From assembly GCF_021018895.1 (NCBI RefSeq), contig NC_079368.1, positions 7,376,001 to 7,440,000 of the forward strand: a DNA stretch of 64,000 nt, written 5' to 3'. Positions 26,701-38,400 of the stretch are shown here, piece by piece. Every line of letters starts with the position of its first letter. Within the stretch, counting starts at the first letter, position 1. Origin of the DNA: Seriola aureovittata. Its lineage: Eukaryota; Chordata; Actinopteri; Carangiformes; Carangidae. The notes under the pieces were generated by a model, which did not search any database, was not told where the DNA came from, and saw nothing but the letters and a program-made list of their open reading frames with translations. The position numbers and the translations under genes were made by a program.

Positions 26701-29700
26701 GCTCCTCAATTTGATCTTGAGAAGTTTTTCCAAAAGCTTCCTCCAATGATGGATTCCTCCTAACTGGAAGAATCTTCCCTTGGGAGCCTCCCAGTGCAGA
26801 CCTTACAGTAAAATTATCAAAGGGCACAGTCATGTCCCTCATATTTGCTCCTGCATCTACAGGAGAGGATGGCTCTTGTATTTGTCCGGTCAAAGCAAAG
26901 TAGGTTGCCCTTGGTTTCTGCTGGTCTTCTGGCTGCAGCATTTTCAAACGTTTAGGTGCTGCAGCCACTTCCTCCTGCTCTTGCTCTCTTTGCCTGTCTT
27001 CATCTACAGCCACCTGTCCTTCCCTTTGTGGCTCCTTTAGCATCCCTTTCTCCACACCTGCATCTTGGTCAATGCCTGTATTGTTCCACTTCTGCAAAGC
27101 TCCAACTCTCAGATATCGTGGCTGCTGTTCTGGTGCCACCAAAGCTGGTTCTGCTTGTGCTGAACCAGTCCTTTCTGCCACCGGCCTGCTCCCTTCTGAG
27201 CGCCTGGAGCGTAGTGTCATGGCCTTATCTTCCCACTGAGCTGATGGGACGTTCTCACTCACTGCCCTGTTCTCTTCGATTGCCTGCACTGTGTCAAAGG
27301 CATGTAACACCCGCATGGGACTGGATGGAGATAAAGGTTCTTTGTAGGTGGCAGTGACCAGAGTTCCCTCATCCTCGCTATTTCCTCTCTTAACTGATGG
27401 GCTGCTGAGCGAATCCTTGGGCTTGTTTACAGGCTTGGCCTCATCCACCATCAGCACACTGTGCCTCTCCACAACATTTTCAAACAAAGATGCTCGCACT
27501 GTCTGTACTTCACCACTGGCACAACTTTCCTTGGTAGTGGCGCCAAATGTCTGCCCTCCCTCAGGCCCTTCAGGGGTGGAGGCCTTTTGGAGCTGCTCTT
27601 GGGAATCTTTTAAATCCACAAATGTCCGGTGGTCACTGGGGGTAAGAGCTAACTCTTCATTCTGAGAAAATAAAGATACATATTGAGAACTGTTAAGTGA
27701 TTACATTGCTTTTTTCTCTAAAACTGTTTCACCACCAACAATATGCAACATAAAATATGGAGTCAGCTGAAAGAAATAAAAGCTTTAAAAACTTTGTCTG
27801 AACTGAAACACATTACTACAGAATGACACAACAGAACAGGAGGAAATACAGTAAACAAAGGAGTTCAACTGATTGAGTGAACAAATGTCAGCGTAGAAAC
27901 GATATCCCCTTGTTCTATGTTGGCCTCATAACAGTGGGTGTGGTGCAGAGGTGGTAATCAAAGCCTCTCTGTGTTGACCTTTTCCTGGTGATCTCCTCTC
28001 TGTGTGTTTCATAACCAGCAGCCGCCAGGCATGATTAATGTGCCGGCTGTCTTAGGTTTCACAGCTTAGTACATCTGTGGCAGTGACAATTCTTTTTCCT
28101 GCAGTGCCTCACTTCCTCTAGGGAAATCTTCCTCTCAATGCAGACAGGGATCGACAGGAAATGTAAACACTCTTATTTGTCGAAGGTGTATTTCACAATA
28201 TTTTTCCTATTCATGTATATAAATTTACAGGGGTAACTACATAGGCAAATACACAGTTAAGCTCATTCTATCAACTTACATCTAGTTCACATTGTATTAC
28301 TCAGGCTTAACGTCTATTAGCAGTTCGCAAATATCCCTTCTCGTTTCTCTATCCCTCTTTTTGTTTTATGTCTTGGATTTTTTGGACAAGACATGACAGG
28401 AAGCCCCTCTGAACCACAACTCTGTTTTAGAGGATAGCACGTGAAAGCCTTTCCTAGCACTAAGCTGACAAAGTTTCACATTGTTATACTCATTTGCCTG
28501 CTAAACATAGACTGAGCCCAACAGAAACCAGCTCCTGAGAAGCCAAGTTCCTCTCTTACCCTCCTCTGAGGATCTTTGCTGATCTCATGGTGGTCTGTTG
28601 TCTCAATGAGGGAAACACTGCCAAGGTCGGGTGACCTCTCGGATGAAAACCTGATGAACATACAGCACACAAGACAAAAGCCATGCATGACAATGGATCT
28701 CATGGACAAAGACATGGGACAAAAGCAAACCGAGGAGACATGAAGAGCAGCTCTTACCTTTTTGTCAGGTCCAGGGGCAAGGGGCGGGGCTTGAGTGCTG
28801 GTTTCATGACGGGACTCTGAGTTGGTGGTGTGTCCTCTGTCAGCTGCTTGATGAGCTGTTTAACATCAACTGCTGGTTCATTTTCAGGGACCAGCTGCAC
28901 CGGAGAGTGAAGATCTGATCCTTGGCCTGGGGCAACAGTCCCAGGAGTGGAGGACGAATCCAGGAGAAGACTGATTCGTGACTTGATGCTAACCCCACGC
29001 TTATCCTCATCAATCTCTTTCGCAGTCATTTCCTCTGTCTTTTTGTTGCTTTGGTCTGACAGGGCACGCTCAGTTACACCATCTGTACTTTGTGATGTAG
29101 TACTCTTAGGGGTTTTCTCTTGTTCTTTCTTCTGTGGCAATGGCATGTCCTCTGGAGTGTTCTCCTTACTGTTTGTTTTAGGACTTTTATAGTGCAGTGA
29201 AAGACCGATAGACTCAAACTTGGATGTGAGATCAGCTGAAAGCGGCCGTCTCGCGACCCAGCGAGGGGCAGGAACTGGTGCCTCTGTCTTAGTTGGGCTG
29301 TCAAGGAAAATGGCTGATACAGGTCTAGGCCTAGAGCCTCTGGGCTGGGGTCGCAGTGGCACAGCTGTCTCAGGCTTAGCTTTTTCCTTTTCTTCTTCCT
29401 CCTGCCCCACCTCTAAAAGAAAACCCATGGACTTTGCTCTGGTAATGGAGGCCCCACCTGTGCTGGATGTCATTTTGTCCTTGTCATCTTCCTTTTTAGT
29501 AGTTCCAGACCACTCTGCAGCTGGGGCTTTTTTAAGGCTCTTGGAATAGCCCAAGCTTGATGCACCAGGTTTCTGCCTCTCTGCTGGCACAGGAGGAGTG
29601 GGTTTGCTGGGGTCTCCAGGGTCAAGCGGAGGGGCTGGTTTAAATGGCTGTACTACTGGCTTGGTTGTTTGTCCCGTGTTCAACTTATTAGAAGTTTTAA

Positions 29701-30088
29701 AGGAGGTTGGGGAAGGACGATTGGGATTGGTTGACACTGGCCTGGGTTTAAGAGTGGCAACTGGTTGCTGTGGTTTTGGACTGCTTGGAAGCTCTGGTTT
29801 GTATCCAGCAAGGCGTGTGGACTCTGGCCGGGGCTTGGTTTGGGGCTTAGGGGCAAGTATGGGCTTAATGGTGGGGTTTTTATCCACAGCAAAAGGTTTA
29901 GGAGTGAGCCGTGGCTTTGGTCCTGGGACAGGTTTGTTTGGCTCTGGAGTGATGATATGGGACTGGTTGATGGAAGGGATCTCGATGGGGCTCTTATTGC
30001 TGGAGTCAGTCAGGGGACTCAGGTGAAGTCGTCCTCCCGCCACCGTCCTCCCCACCTCCCCAGTCTGAACCTCCACCTGAGCAGCCAT
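9888..30088 (-). CDS. kiaa1671: KIAA1671 homologue (tankyrase-binding-protein C-terminal domain)
   Basis: Large scaffold-like protein with no enzymatic domain; its molecular role is poorly defined. Ten coding exons (minus): 28758-30088, 28560-28650, 24914-27661, 23939-24064, 12549-12664, 11143-11308, 10782-10944, 10382-10515, 10062-10204, 9888-9963. Phases agree throughout and give 1697 residues (human about 1800). Start MAAQVEVQTGE resembles human MATRVEV. Residues 1-443 are Pro/Lys-rich with PKPRLTPKPF-type SH3-ligand motifs. Residues about 820-1170 form one continuous Glu/Arg/Lys helix. The 126-bp exon is rich in RSRS. The C-terminus has SALRSRAQLGKKR, FPGMDPSALKAQL, SPKSPFLPRA and the ending SPQWLKELKSKKR, hallmarks of the domain shared with TNKS1BP1. 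Linkage to crybb2 matches human chromosome 22. Antisense open frames opposite the helix are compositional shadows. Confidence 0.93.
18209..18481 (-). CDS. kiaa1671: Candidate internal first coding exon of a short kiaa1671 isoform
   Basis: A 273-bp open exon starting ATG with MEYLGDKLSVAQSQVSGWVG and ending NTPTA at a GTAAGA donor, in phase 0. It can splice directly to the exon at 12549-12664, which starts in phase 0. That would give a protein of about 356 residues carrying the whole tankyrase-binding-type C-terminus but no long helix. The exon is basic and serine-rich (RTNSLRSLASRSRESIRRFSL). A good acceptor (CTCTCTTCTAACACAG) lies just upstream of the ATG, so a non-coding leader exon is expected. 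I do not recognise this segment in another protein. It could instead be an ordinary internal exon, since the frame upstream of the ATG also needs checking. Confidence 0.65.
19713..19830 (-). promoter_or_regulatory. kiaa1671: Possible internal kiaa1671 promoter and leader exon
   Basis: The minus strand has a TATA-like CATATATC at 19824-19830. About 30 bp downstream begins a stretch that ends at an excellent donor, GTGAGTCC (19705-19712), with the exon end at 19713. This would be the untranslated leader for the ATG exon at 18209-18481. Entirely inferred from signals. Confidence 0.4.
19925..19951. repeat. (GGAA)n microsatellite
   Basis: Six GGAA units, inside the large kiaa1671 intron and just upstream (in gene sense) of the proposed internal promoter. 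Confidence 0.9.
21384..21449 (-). CDS. kiaa1671: Second candidate alternative first exon of kiaa1671
   Basis: ATG at 21447-21449 opens 22 codons, MGTVLRAVLYMWSCC followed by seven more residues with another Cys, ending CTC TGG at a strong donor GTAAGTG in phase 0. It is therefore in frame with the exon at 12549-12664 or with that at 18209-18481 read through. The product would have a hydrophobic, cysteine-rich N-terminus. A CRE-like TGACATCA lies just upstream on the minus strand. The short length makes chance a real possibility. Confidence 0.35.
22590..22925. repeat. Probable teleost interspersed repeat
   Basis: Begins TTAGGGCTGAACAATTCG and ends near AATAATCGCAATATG. It resembles the common fish repeat type that starts GGGCTGCACGAT and contains GCGATAT words. 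It is degenerate, lies inside the large kiaa1671 intron, and carries no open frame. Confidence 0.4.
23671..23711. repeat. (CA)n microsatellite
   Basis: About 20 CA units, with two interrupting CG steps at the left side, in a kiaa1671 intron. Confidence 0.95.
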
Positions 30089-30103
30089 CTTGTTCAACGG
30101 CAC

Positions 30104-33100
30104 CTTAAAGTAAAAACCAAGGTTATCCTATGAACAACAAAACAAAAGCTAATCTATGGTCATTTTTATTATTATGGTACTCAATCGCAGCACTACATCA
30201 TGCAAAGACAGTTCATAATTTGCCTCCCAGCAGTCACTATATCTAGCCATTACGTTGGACTTTGTCTTGGGAGTGCCTTACGCTGCACCACAATTATACA
30301 CCCAAGACAGATACTTACACAGTTATTGATCACTCTTGCAGGTAAAAACACATGCGTCGATAGCTGAATAAATTTGTTAATTAATGAAATAAATGATAAT
30401 TATCTATAACTAGGGCCTTTTCGACAGCAGACTTGTCATAAGAGAAGAAGCATGTTGTTATTAATAACAATAGCAGCGGCTCAGGTCCATTAAAGTGTCC
30501 CAGTGAACCAACATGCACACCAGGAGACTGGAACTGGCAAAACTAAATACGAATTACTAATGTTATTACTTCCACTTTCACCTGTGATGGTGGTGAACTC
30601 AAGTTATAGTTTGACTGATGTCTTAACGCCAGTTGCACTACATTTTGTTTTAAAAAAGCAAGAAAGAAGAGGTGTTAGAGTAAGTCAGCAGAACTAACTA
30701 TGTTGCTTCATTTTTTCAATGTGATATATATTTTAGCCTGATCATATTAGAAAAAAAAAAACACTGCAGAAGCCTGGAATCAATACAATTATTAACAATT
30801 ATTAGGCTTGGCCTACAATGTGGGAAATTGTAATTTGTCTTTAACAATATAATTTTTTGAATTATCATAATCACTTGTAATCTATCAAATTAGTTTGTGT
30901 AAAACATGTACCACTGAGCTGAATTTCTGGTGCATTAGTGATCTGGACGGCATACCTTTAAGGTGGATCCTGACACAGGGGAGGGGCTGGAAAACTGTAT
31001 GTCCTTGTTTTCTTTTTCTATGTTGTAACACAGGCAAGTCAGGCTTTGACAGTGAATGGGGGATTCCACTGCAAACTCATACCAGACTGCCATTAAAGAT
31101 TCAGTCCCTCCCCTAATTACCTTTCATATGTTTATCTTAAACTGAGTCTTCAGTCTTAAGGAGTTTTAATGATAAATATTAGATAACAAAAGTTATCTGT
31201 CTCCATTCTTTTGACAGACAATGACAATAATCAGTTTTATCAGATGGTTCTATAGTTAGACTGAAGATAGAAAACATTACAACTCTGTGCTAGCCCTTTA
31301 AGAGGCTTCTTCTTCACATCTGATAATGCTTTCCACATGTTGCTGTGTTGAGATACTTCACTGTTGAGACCAGCAACAATTCTTTTGGAAAAATGACATG
31401 CTGGAGGAATCTGCTGTTATTAATTCCAACATATCTTACCTGACCAGATGTCAACCCTCTGCCGTGGAGCTCTGACTTTTGTTGAAACCAAGCAGCGATG
31501 TCATATCATAAAGGAGGAAGGACTTGAAGGAGCCTAAGAGGAACACACTTTGTGTCAACAAAGCACACAAGCTTCTAGTGATAGACAAATCACAGCAGAC
31601 CCACTACGGAGCTGTCCAAGTGTTCCCTCACTGTGGTATTCTCACGCCGCCATACAGGAGCAAATAGATGATAATGTTTACACTGACACAGACTTGAGTA
31701 AACATAGTCACACCCATACAGTCGAGCTAATGGCATATGTCCAGGCATAAAAGACAACAAAATGCATGAGGAAAGTCATTAACTGAATGCTGCTACGCTG
31801 CTGTTTACCTTTTCCTGTTGTTATATTTGCATTATGCCCTTGATCCCTGCCTGCCTGACATCACTCACACACTACAAGCCGTATCTATGTAAATTCAGTA
31901 TGTGACTATTGGAGCTATAAATACTGTAAACATGACTATTTGCCTGCTAGTTCCTATTCTGTGTCAACCGTGCCACAACATGTCTAATCTTTTTCTGTGC
32001 ATCTCATAATATACATTAACTGATAAGTTAGACTGATGAATTCCAGTTACTTTGCTGCTGATTAAATGATTTTTATTCACAAATCTACAAGTGCAACAAG
32101 TGTGGAAGAATACAAAGAAATGGAAACAAAATGATGCTGAGAAAACACAGTGACTTTTGCTTGGCAAACAGATTGAAAACTTGAAAACTTGAACTTTAGA
32201 TGTTGACAGGAAACGCCTTCGCTAAGATGGAATGCTAAACATTCGCTGTGATGGTGGGTCCAGCAGCTCAGCAGGGATTCAGAAAGTGTCTGCCTTATAT
32301 AGCCTTAGAAATACAAGTATCCTAAAGAAAACCCAATTACTGAAACCCATAAACAACAACAACAGTAAATAAGTATTTCTACTTGCATGATACATAAATG
32401 TATTGACAGTTTAAAACATTTGGGAGGCATCTTTAGTGTGTAGCAAAAGTCACAATTCTTTGATTCCTGGCAGGAAGCACATACAGAAGGAGAGTAGGGA
32501 ATAGGGTAAACCAGCACAGTGTGTTTGTTGTGTTTCAGCATAGTGTGTCACTAACAAAAGATATCAAGTCAGTAACCTGGTTCAGCCAGTTATACAAAGG
32601 AAACTTCCTAACATAGACAACAGCCAACTTCATGATAACTCATTAACAACTAAAGGAAGAAGTTTAGTATTCCTCACACAGCTACAATCAAGCTTTAAAT
32701 TAGAATCCACAGTGTTAAAGTAAAAAATTTGAAGCTACAATTTAAGCTGTCTGGTGTGATCCCTGAGGACTGTAATACTTAACAGCTTTAATAAGAACAC
32801 GACCCATTAGATTAAGGTACAATTCGCTATAAATGTGCCACAGTTGATCAAAAGGCTAGATTTAATGTTTTACAAAGGTAATCCCAAAAAGCAACATAAA
32901 TACAACCTGTGGAGGTTGTCAGATAAAACATGTTGATGCAGATCATTCATCGTTATTCAATAAATCTAAATAAGGCAAACTTGTATTAAATACGCAACGC
33001 AATATAAATTGTTTTGGTGATTTTTTAAATAACAGCTATTCCCATTGAATTAATTCTGTCCCAGTGTGGAATTGGCAACAAGTGTCCTCTCCTTCTCCTG

Positions 33101-33435
33101 TCCTGTCCGCTCACCTCAACTACTTCCAATCATATCGTGGACAGTTCCCGGTCCAGTTTAGCAAAAGACAAGAGTTGGCCTGGTCAGAACAGAACAGCAT
33201 TTTATGCACTAAAACTATGCATAAGTATTGAATGAGCATGATGCATTCAGAGCAAACGCATCGTTAACGGTGTCTTATAACTGCGGAGACTTCAAATGAG
33301 ATGAAAGATAAACGCATCAACAGCTCGCTGGCTAGCAACCGTAGGCTAACTACTCAAGAGGCTGAACTCGCAAAATGGAAACACTGACTGAACCTGTCCG
33401 TTGGTGGCCGTTTGATCCGAGTGGAGACAACTTAC
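30104..33435 (-). other. kiaa1671: First intron of kiaa1671
   Basis: The acceptor CTTTAAG at 30104-30110 opens the ATG exon. The upstream 3.3 kb contains no supported exon, only AT-rich sequence with short random frames. It is bounded upstream by the likely leader-exon donor at 33431-33435. Confidence 0.55.
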
Positions 33436-33720
33436 CGGACGGGAAAGTCAGTTTTGCCTCTTCTCTTGTCGAAACAACTTCAAACACGATACATTTAGCC
33501 AACTTAGCAGAATAATTACGAGTCGTGACAGTTGGTTAATATAGGGGCTAGCGGAGCAGCTAACTTAGCTGGTTTACTTAGCTAGCCAACTGGCTGGCCG
33601 GCTACCCCGTCTCAGGTTGCAGTGTTGTTGACAAGCTGGACTAGACAGTGCTGAACAACCCGCCTGCCCGGTTAACACCAGCGTTAAGTGAGCCAGCATT
33701 ACACGTGTCTTCCGGTTAGT
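33436..33720 (-). promoter_or_regulatory. kiaa1671: Likely kiaa1671 leader exon and main promoter region
   Basis: On the minus strand a GC-richer stretch ends TTTCCCGTCCG at 33436, followed by the donor GTAAGTTG. ETS-like CCGGAAG cores lie nearby at about 33712 and 33905. No TATA is evident, in keeping with a broadly used promoter. Exact start unknown. Confidence 0.5.
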
Positions 33721-34431
33721 GCTTTCGAAATAAACTACAGCACAACTATAAACTGAACTAATAATGAAGCCAGATATTTTGGGATATTAATGTAAACATT
33801 CACACGTTGATAAATGAGTCAGTTTAAATCTACAGGACATTTCTTTGGTGAACAGCCAACATAAACTTTCGTCCAACTCGTATATTTTGTAAGCAAATCA
33901 CCCTGACTTCCGGGCTAATGTTGCGCTGAATCTATGTAACTTGAAGCGTCTTTAGGTTGATACTAAACTGACAATAGGATAATGAGATTGGGCAAGAAAT
34001 ATCCCATCACAGCTATATAAAATTAATCAGTCATTTTCTTGGTGTAAATACACAGTTTGGGGGTTAAGACTTTGGCTAATATCTGTCTGAATGAAAAGAA
34101 CTATTGTTACATGGACAATAAAAAACCCGCATAATTCATTCATTTCAGTTGTTTCATACATTAAATGAATGTCTGGCCCTGCTCCAAGCCTGGTAATTAA
34201 CCAGCCCCTTTGTGTTTCTGTGGTTGAGATAACTTTATAATAAACAGATTGTACTATAGACCTCAAACTTATCAGGACTGCCCTCGTGTGGTAAAAAGAA
34301 AATACTGCATCAATAATACAGCAGCCACTGTCCTAATTTCATGATGACCTTACCAAACATGATCCTTTACTGTCGCTGGCATTACACTAACTGCAGAATC
34401 AAACAGTCACTTCTTTGATTGTGCATAATTG
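33721..34431. other. Intergenic spacer between kiaa1671 and rnf10
   Basis: About 700 bp separating the kiaa1671 promoter from the rnf10 poly(A) region. AT-rich; no repeat or coding element recognised. Confidence 0.6.
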
Positions 34432-34437
34432 TTTATT
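34432..34437 (-). terminator. rnf10: rnf10 poly(A) signal
   Basis: AATAAA on the minus strand about 1.05 kb beyond the rnf10 stop codon. The sequence 34438-35492 is then 3' UTR. It contains no supported exon. Confidence 0.6.
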
Positions 34438-35492
34438 CATTTCAACAGACTAGTTATGTCCACTAGTCTATACACTTGCTCAAACATAAAGGTGAATATA
34501 GAACCCTCAAAACAAAAAAATTAAATTTTCTACTTTTCTTCAGGTTTCACAAGCATCCTTTCAATGTCAGCAATTCACTAACTTCACACATTTCCAACAC
34601 TGAAATTAAACTGGGGGAGTAATGTTAAAAGTTAGTTAACATTCTACAACCGAAGATGAATGAGAAGAAAATGTGTATTTATGGTTTAACCAAGCAGAGT
34701 ATACTGGAGTTCTGTTCAAACAACAGAACTAATCTCTTTAATACAATACTGTGTTTTCACCTCCTCACAATGGTATTAGATCATTATGCATTCATGTTGT
34801 TGTTACAAAATACTAGGGCATAGATCTCAAAGCAGCAATCCACAAAATCTATCCTCTTGAAAGCTGATGAAGAATAGGCCTAAATTATTACCTGTGAGAA
34901 AACAAAATGAAGTGTTTTTTTGCTGTAACATAACGTTCCAGAGTTATAATGTTTGTGCGTTGAGTATCCTGGAAAGATTCAAAGGTGCAACGTACCTGCA
35001 GCTGGCTGACTGCTACTGTAATATAAAGCACCCTCGAATTATCTTATCCTTATTACTCATGGGTCCCAGATGCAATGCTCAAGGTCAATTTTGAGGAAAG
35101 TTGGAAATCATGTAGCAACCACTGTGATGCAAGCCAGGCATCTGGAATCCATGAAAAGCCTGAAGCAAACATAGTATGAAAGCCAGCAGCTTGTTCTATT
35201 CCTTGCTTTACATAGCATCTGAACTAAATGTTCCCCATATGGCTTTCAGTGTGGCAGGTGGTTGCTGCAAAGCTTTGACCAAGTTGTACAAAAAAAATTA
35301 AACTAATGGCATGACACCCAAACAATGAATCAAGCCAATGGAACAATGACTTAAGCAGCATGAACTTTGGCTACATGCTAAAACCTATTTCCATAGCTTG
35401 TAAGTCCAAGAAAGATCTGCATGGAAGTAAAAACACAAGCAGTGGGAAGATCAACTCAAGAAATGATATGATTAAATTAACTTCAGTGTTGT

Positions 35493-38400
35493 CTACTTTG
35501 TGTGAACCATGGATGTGCTGAACAAAAGTTTCTGCTTTTTCTTCTTCTTCTTGCCTCCTTTCTCATCTGAAAGAAGAAACCAAGAATGAGTGCAAGTGTA
35601 AGAACACACATTGGCTTCAGACAAAAAAAAAAAAAAACTAACTTGATGCAGTTAATTCATGGATACCAGACCTGGGTCAACCACGGGTTGTGGAGGAGAA
35701 GCTGGACCATTGTCCAGCTCCAGAAGTGCCTTTTCAATGGCCTGGCTGAAGGAGTTCTGGAAGCTGGGCACCGGGACACGGTCCGACCCATCACTCTCTC
35801 CATCACTGTCTGCTGCTGGGGGAGCTAGGAGCTTATCTACATGGCACAAGACAGAATACAGACTTTAGGGAGTTCCATTGCTCAACAGCCCTAAAAACAG
35901 GTTTTACAGGAAATACTCAATAATACACTGAGCTCTGGTTTTCACCCTCACACTTATCAGTATGTGCTACTTGTACCAAGTGACTCAAGTACACAAGCAA
36001 TCCGAGTTCATAGCGATCCATCAACACAGAAATGTATTCTTTTGTAACCAGCAGCCTAACAGACCATTTACCAAGTAAAGCATAGTTTCAGTTGTCAGTT
36101 TATTAATGTAAGATTTAGCATTATTATGACTAGAGATTTTTCCTTTAATATAGATTTTCAAAACTTGATACTATGACAACCTTAATAAAATAACAAGGAC
36201 ATTGTTAATATACAAACATATACTTAAAGAGCAAACTGTTGTTGGAACTCAAATATAAGACAACAGAAATGAAGTCAATTAAAGCACTTAAGTTACTTTT
36301 GCATAAAGATATATATTATAATAATTGGTCTATATAAGCTCTAGAAATGATGGGGTTGATGGTTTGTCTCCTGGTTTAAGTAGAATCAACCTGTTAACAA
36401 CAGGTGCATTAACACTGTTAGCATTATTTTAGCTGCTGCATTTCACTATCAAAGGCCTCCAGTATTATACATTAGTATGTGTATTTCTACATTTCTATAA
36501 TTGTTTGTACGTTAATCTAATTCATGCAGGTGCTACAATGCCACCATAAAACAAATATCCACTAATTAACTCTACAATGCCGGACTCCTGTGGATACTAA
36601 TTACTGTATATTAAGTACTGCATATTTTCTAGTCAACACTAAATCTAGTCTTTTGTTGGGTGCATTATAATATCAAATTTTCAAGTTACTGTGTTCAAAC
36701 CTCAAACAGTGTGATGCCTATCAGCACTTTACAAGCCACCACAACATCAGCGATCTTGCACTACCTTTCTTTGGAGTGATCCTGGGCCCAGCATCGGCTC
36801 TGGCTTTCCCATCTCTTAGCATCTATACAGGACAAAGTCAGGGTCACACCATGTCAAGTATATAAAGCTATGTGCTACAACAATTATGTTACACATTACC
36901 CTTATGACAAAGGCAATTTCAAACCATACACACCTGTGCAAAGGACATGCAGTGGGAGTCGTCCTCCACACTACCCACAACGGGTGAAGGGCTTTGCCCA
37001 TTCAGACTCGGGAATCTCATCCCATCTAAGAGAGTAGAAGAAAACCAATTCACATCTCTCATCATACGCCATAAACAGCCAGCTGAAGAGAGTGAAAACA
37101 TGGCACCATAAATTGCAGAGGAAGGAGCTATACTTACCAGAGGATGGGCTGCTGCTGAGAGGTGAAGGAGGGGCAAAACTGAAGTCAGGTTGGATCGGGG
37201 GGCTGCTGTTGTGAGGTGGAGAGCCAAATGCTGGGAAGTGCTGAAGGTTCTCTAATCCAATATGCACCTCAGGATCTGAGGGGACAAATATATTGTTAGG
37301 GAGAGATTTTTTATTCATCTTACTGGATAGTCATTTTCAGCTGGTGCTGTGAAGTGTTCCGCTGTACTTACATTTACCCTGCTTCTTGTTCTCCTCGATT
37401 TCAATTCGCTTCTCTCTGCGCTTCTCATCCCTCGCTTTCTTCTGCCTCAGGCGCTTTCTTTTCTCCAAGTCGTCTAAATATTTGGGGAAAATGTTTACTC
37501 AAAAATCTCTTTGCTGCAACTGTAAATTCACATCCTGTAAACAGGAAAAGTGTTCTGACCTGCAAATGTGTCCAGAGTTTCTTTGGAGAGGACAGGGGGC
37601 TGTAGGGCTAACTCACAAATACTGAACTCACAGGTGAGTGGCAGGTGAGCCAGATAGCGATGCCGACGACGGATCTCCTGCAACGAAGCCATACAGGAGA
37701 AATCAAGGTCAAAGAAGTAACAGAAAAATGTTTCACTTTTGGAAATAAAAATATTACAACAAAAAACTATTAAATATCAAGGTCTCATCTATTATGGCTA
37801 CATTTAAATTGTATCAACAGTATGTGATTTGTGTTTGCTGACCTCAGTGACTGTGTGTCCAACTATCTCCACTACTGTGGCTGTGATGGAGTCAGGACTG
37901 GCCTCCAAGCTGCCGTATTCACGCAACAGACAGCGTACATTCACAGGATGCAGGAACATCTGTTGGCAGTCCTCAGCTGGAAGGAGAAAAAATGTGAGGG
38001 AGCAAAAGTTGATGAGAGAAAGTCTGAATCAACACTGAAACTTAAATGTGAGGAAAGAAAAAACAACAGCCAAGACAAACAAAGGCTTCCTGTACTTTGT
38101 AATGGTCAGACCCAAGGACATCCTTCATTGTTTTGATTTTTATGATGAGGACAAACATTTGAACTATGTTTAAAGAAGGTTAATGTCCCTCAATTCTGAT
38201 TTTTTTTGTACAAAAACAAGATTTGTCCCATGTCTTGCTTAAGTCAGATTCAACCATCAGTTGGTGCTTATGTAATCACAAAGTTTGCAGTTCAGTTTCC
38301 TCAAAGTATCATTTCCCTCACAGCAGCCAAGCTTGACAAGTTGAAAATTACCTTTCACTTTTGGGAAACCACACAAGGTTGAGGCAGGAGGGCAGAGAAT

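Noticed and set aside
25512..26714. Several plus-strand open frames of 120-177 residues opposite the kiaa1671 helix
   Set aside because: They are antisense shadows of Glu/Lys/Arg codons and read as Ser/Leu/Phe/Cys repeats. No splice or start context; the minus-strand frame is the real gene.
28947..30026. Plus-strand frames of 81-142 residues opposite the first kiaa1671 coding exon
   Set aside because: Gly/Leu/Val-rich shadows of the Pro/Lys-rich coding strand.
35586..35868. Plus-strand frames opposite rnf10 exon 16
   Set aside because: Shadow of the conserved [13 protein letters not shown] coding exon on the minus strand.
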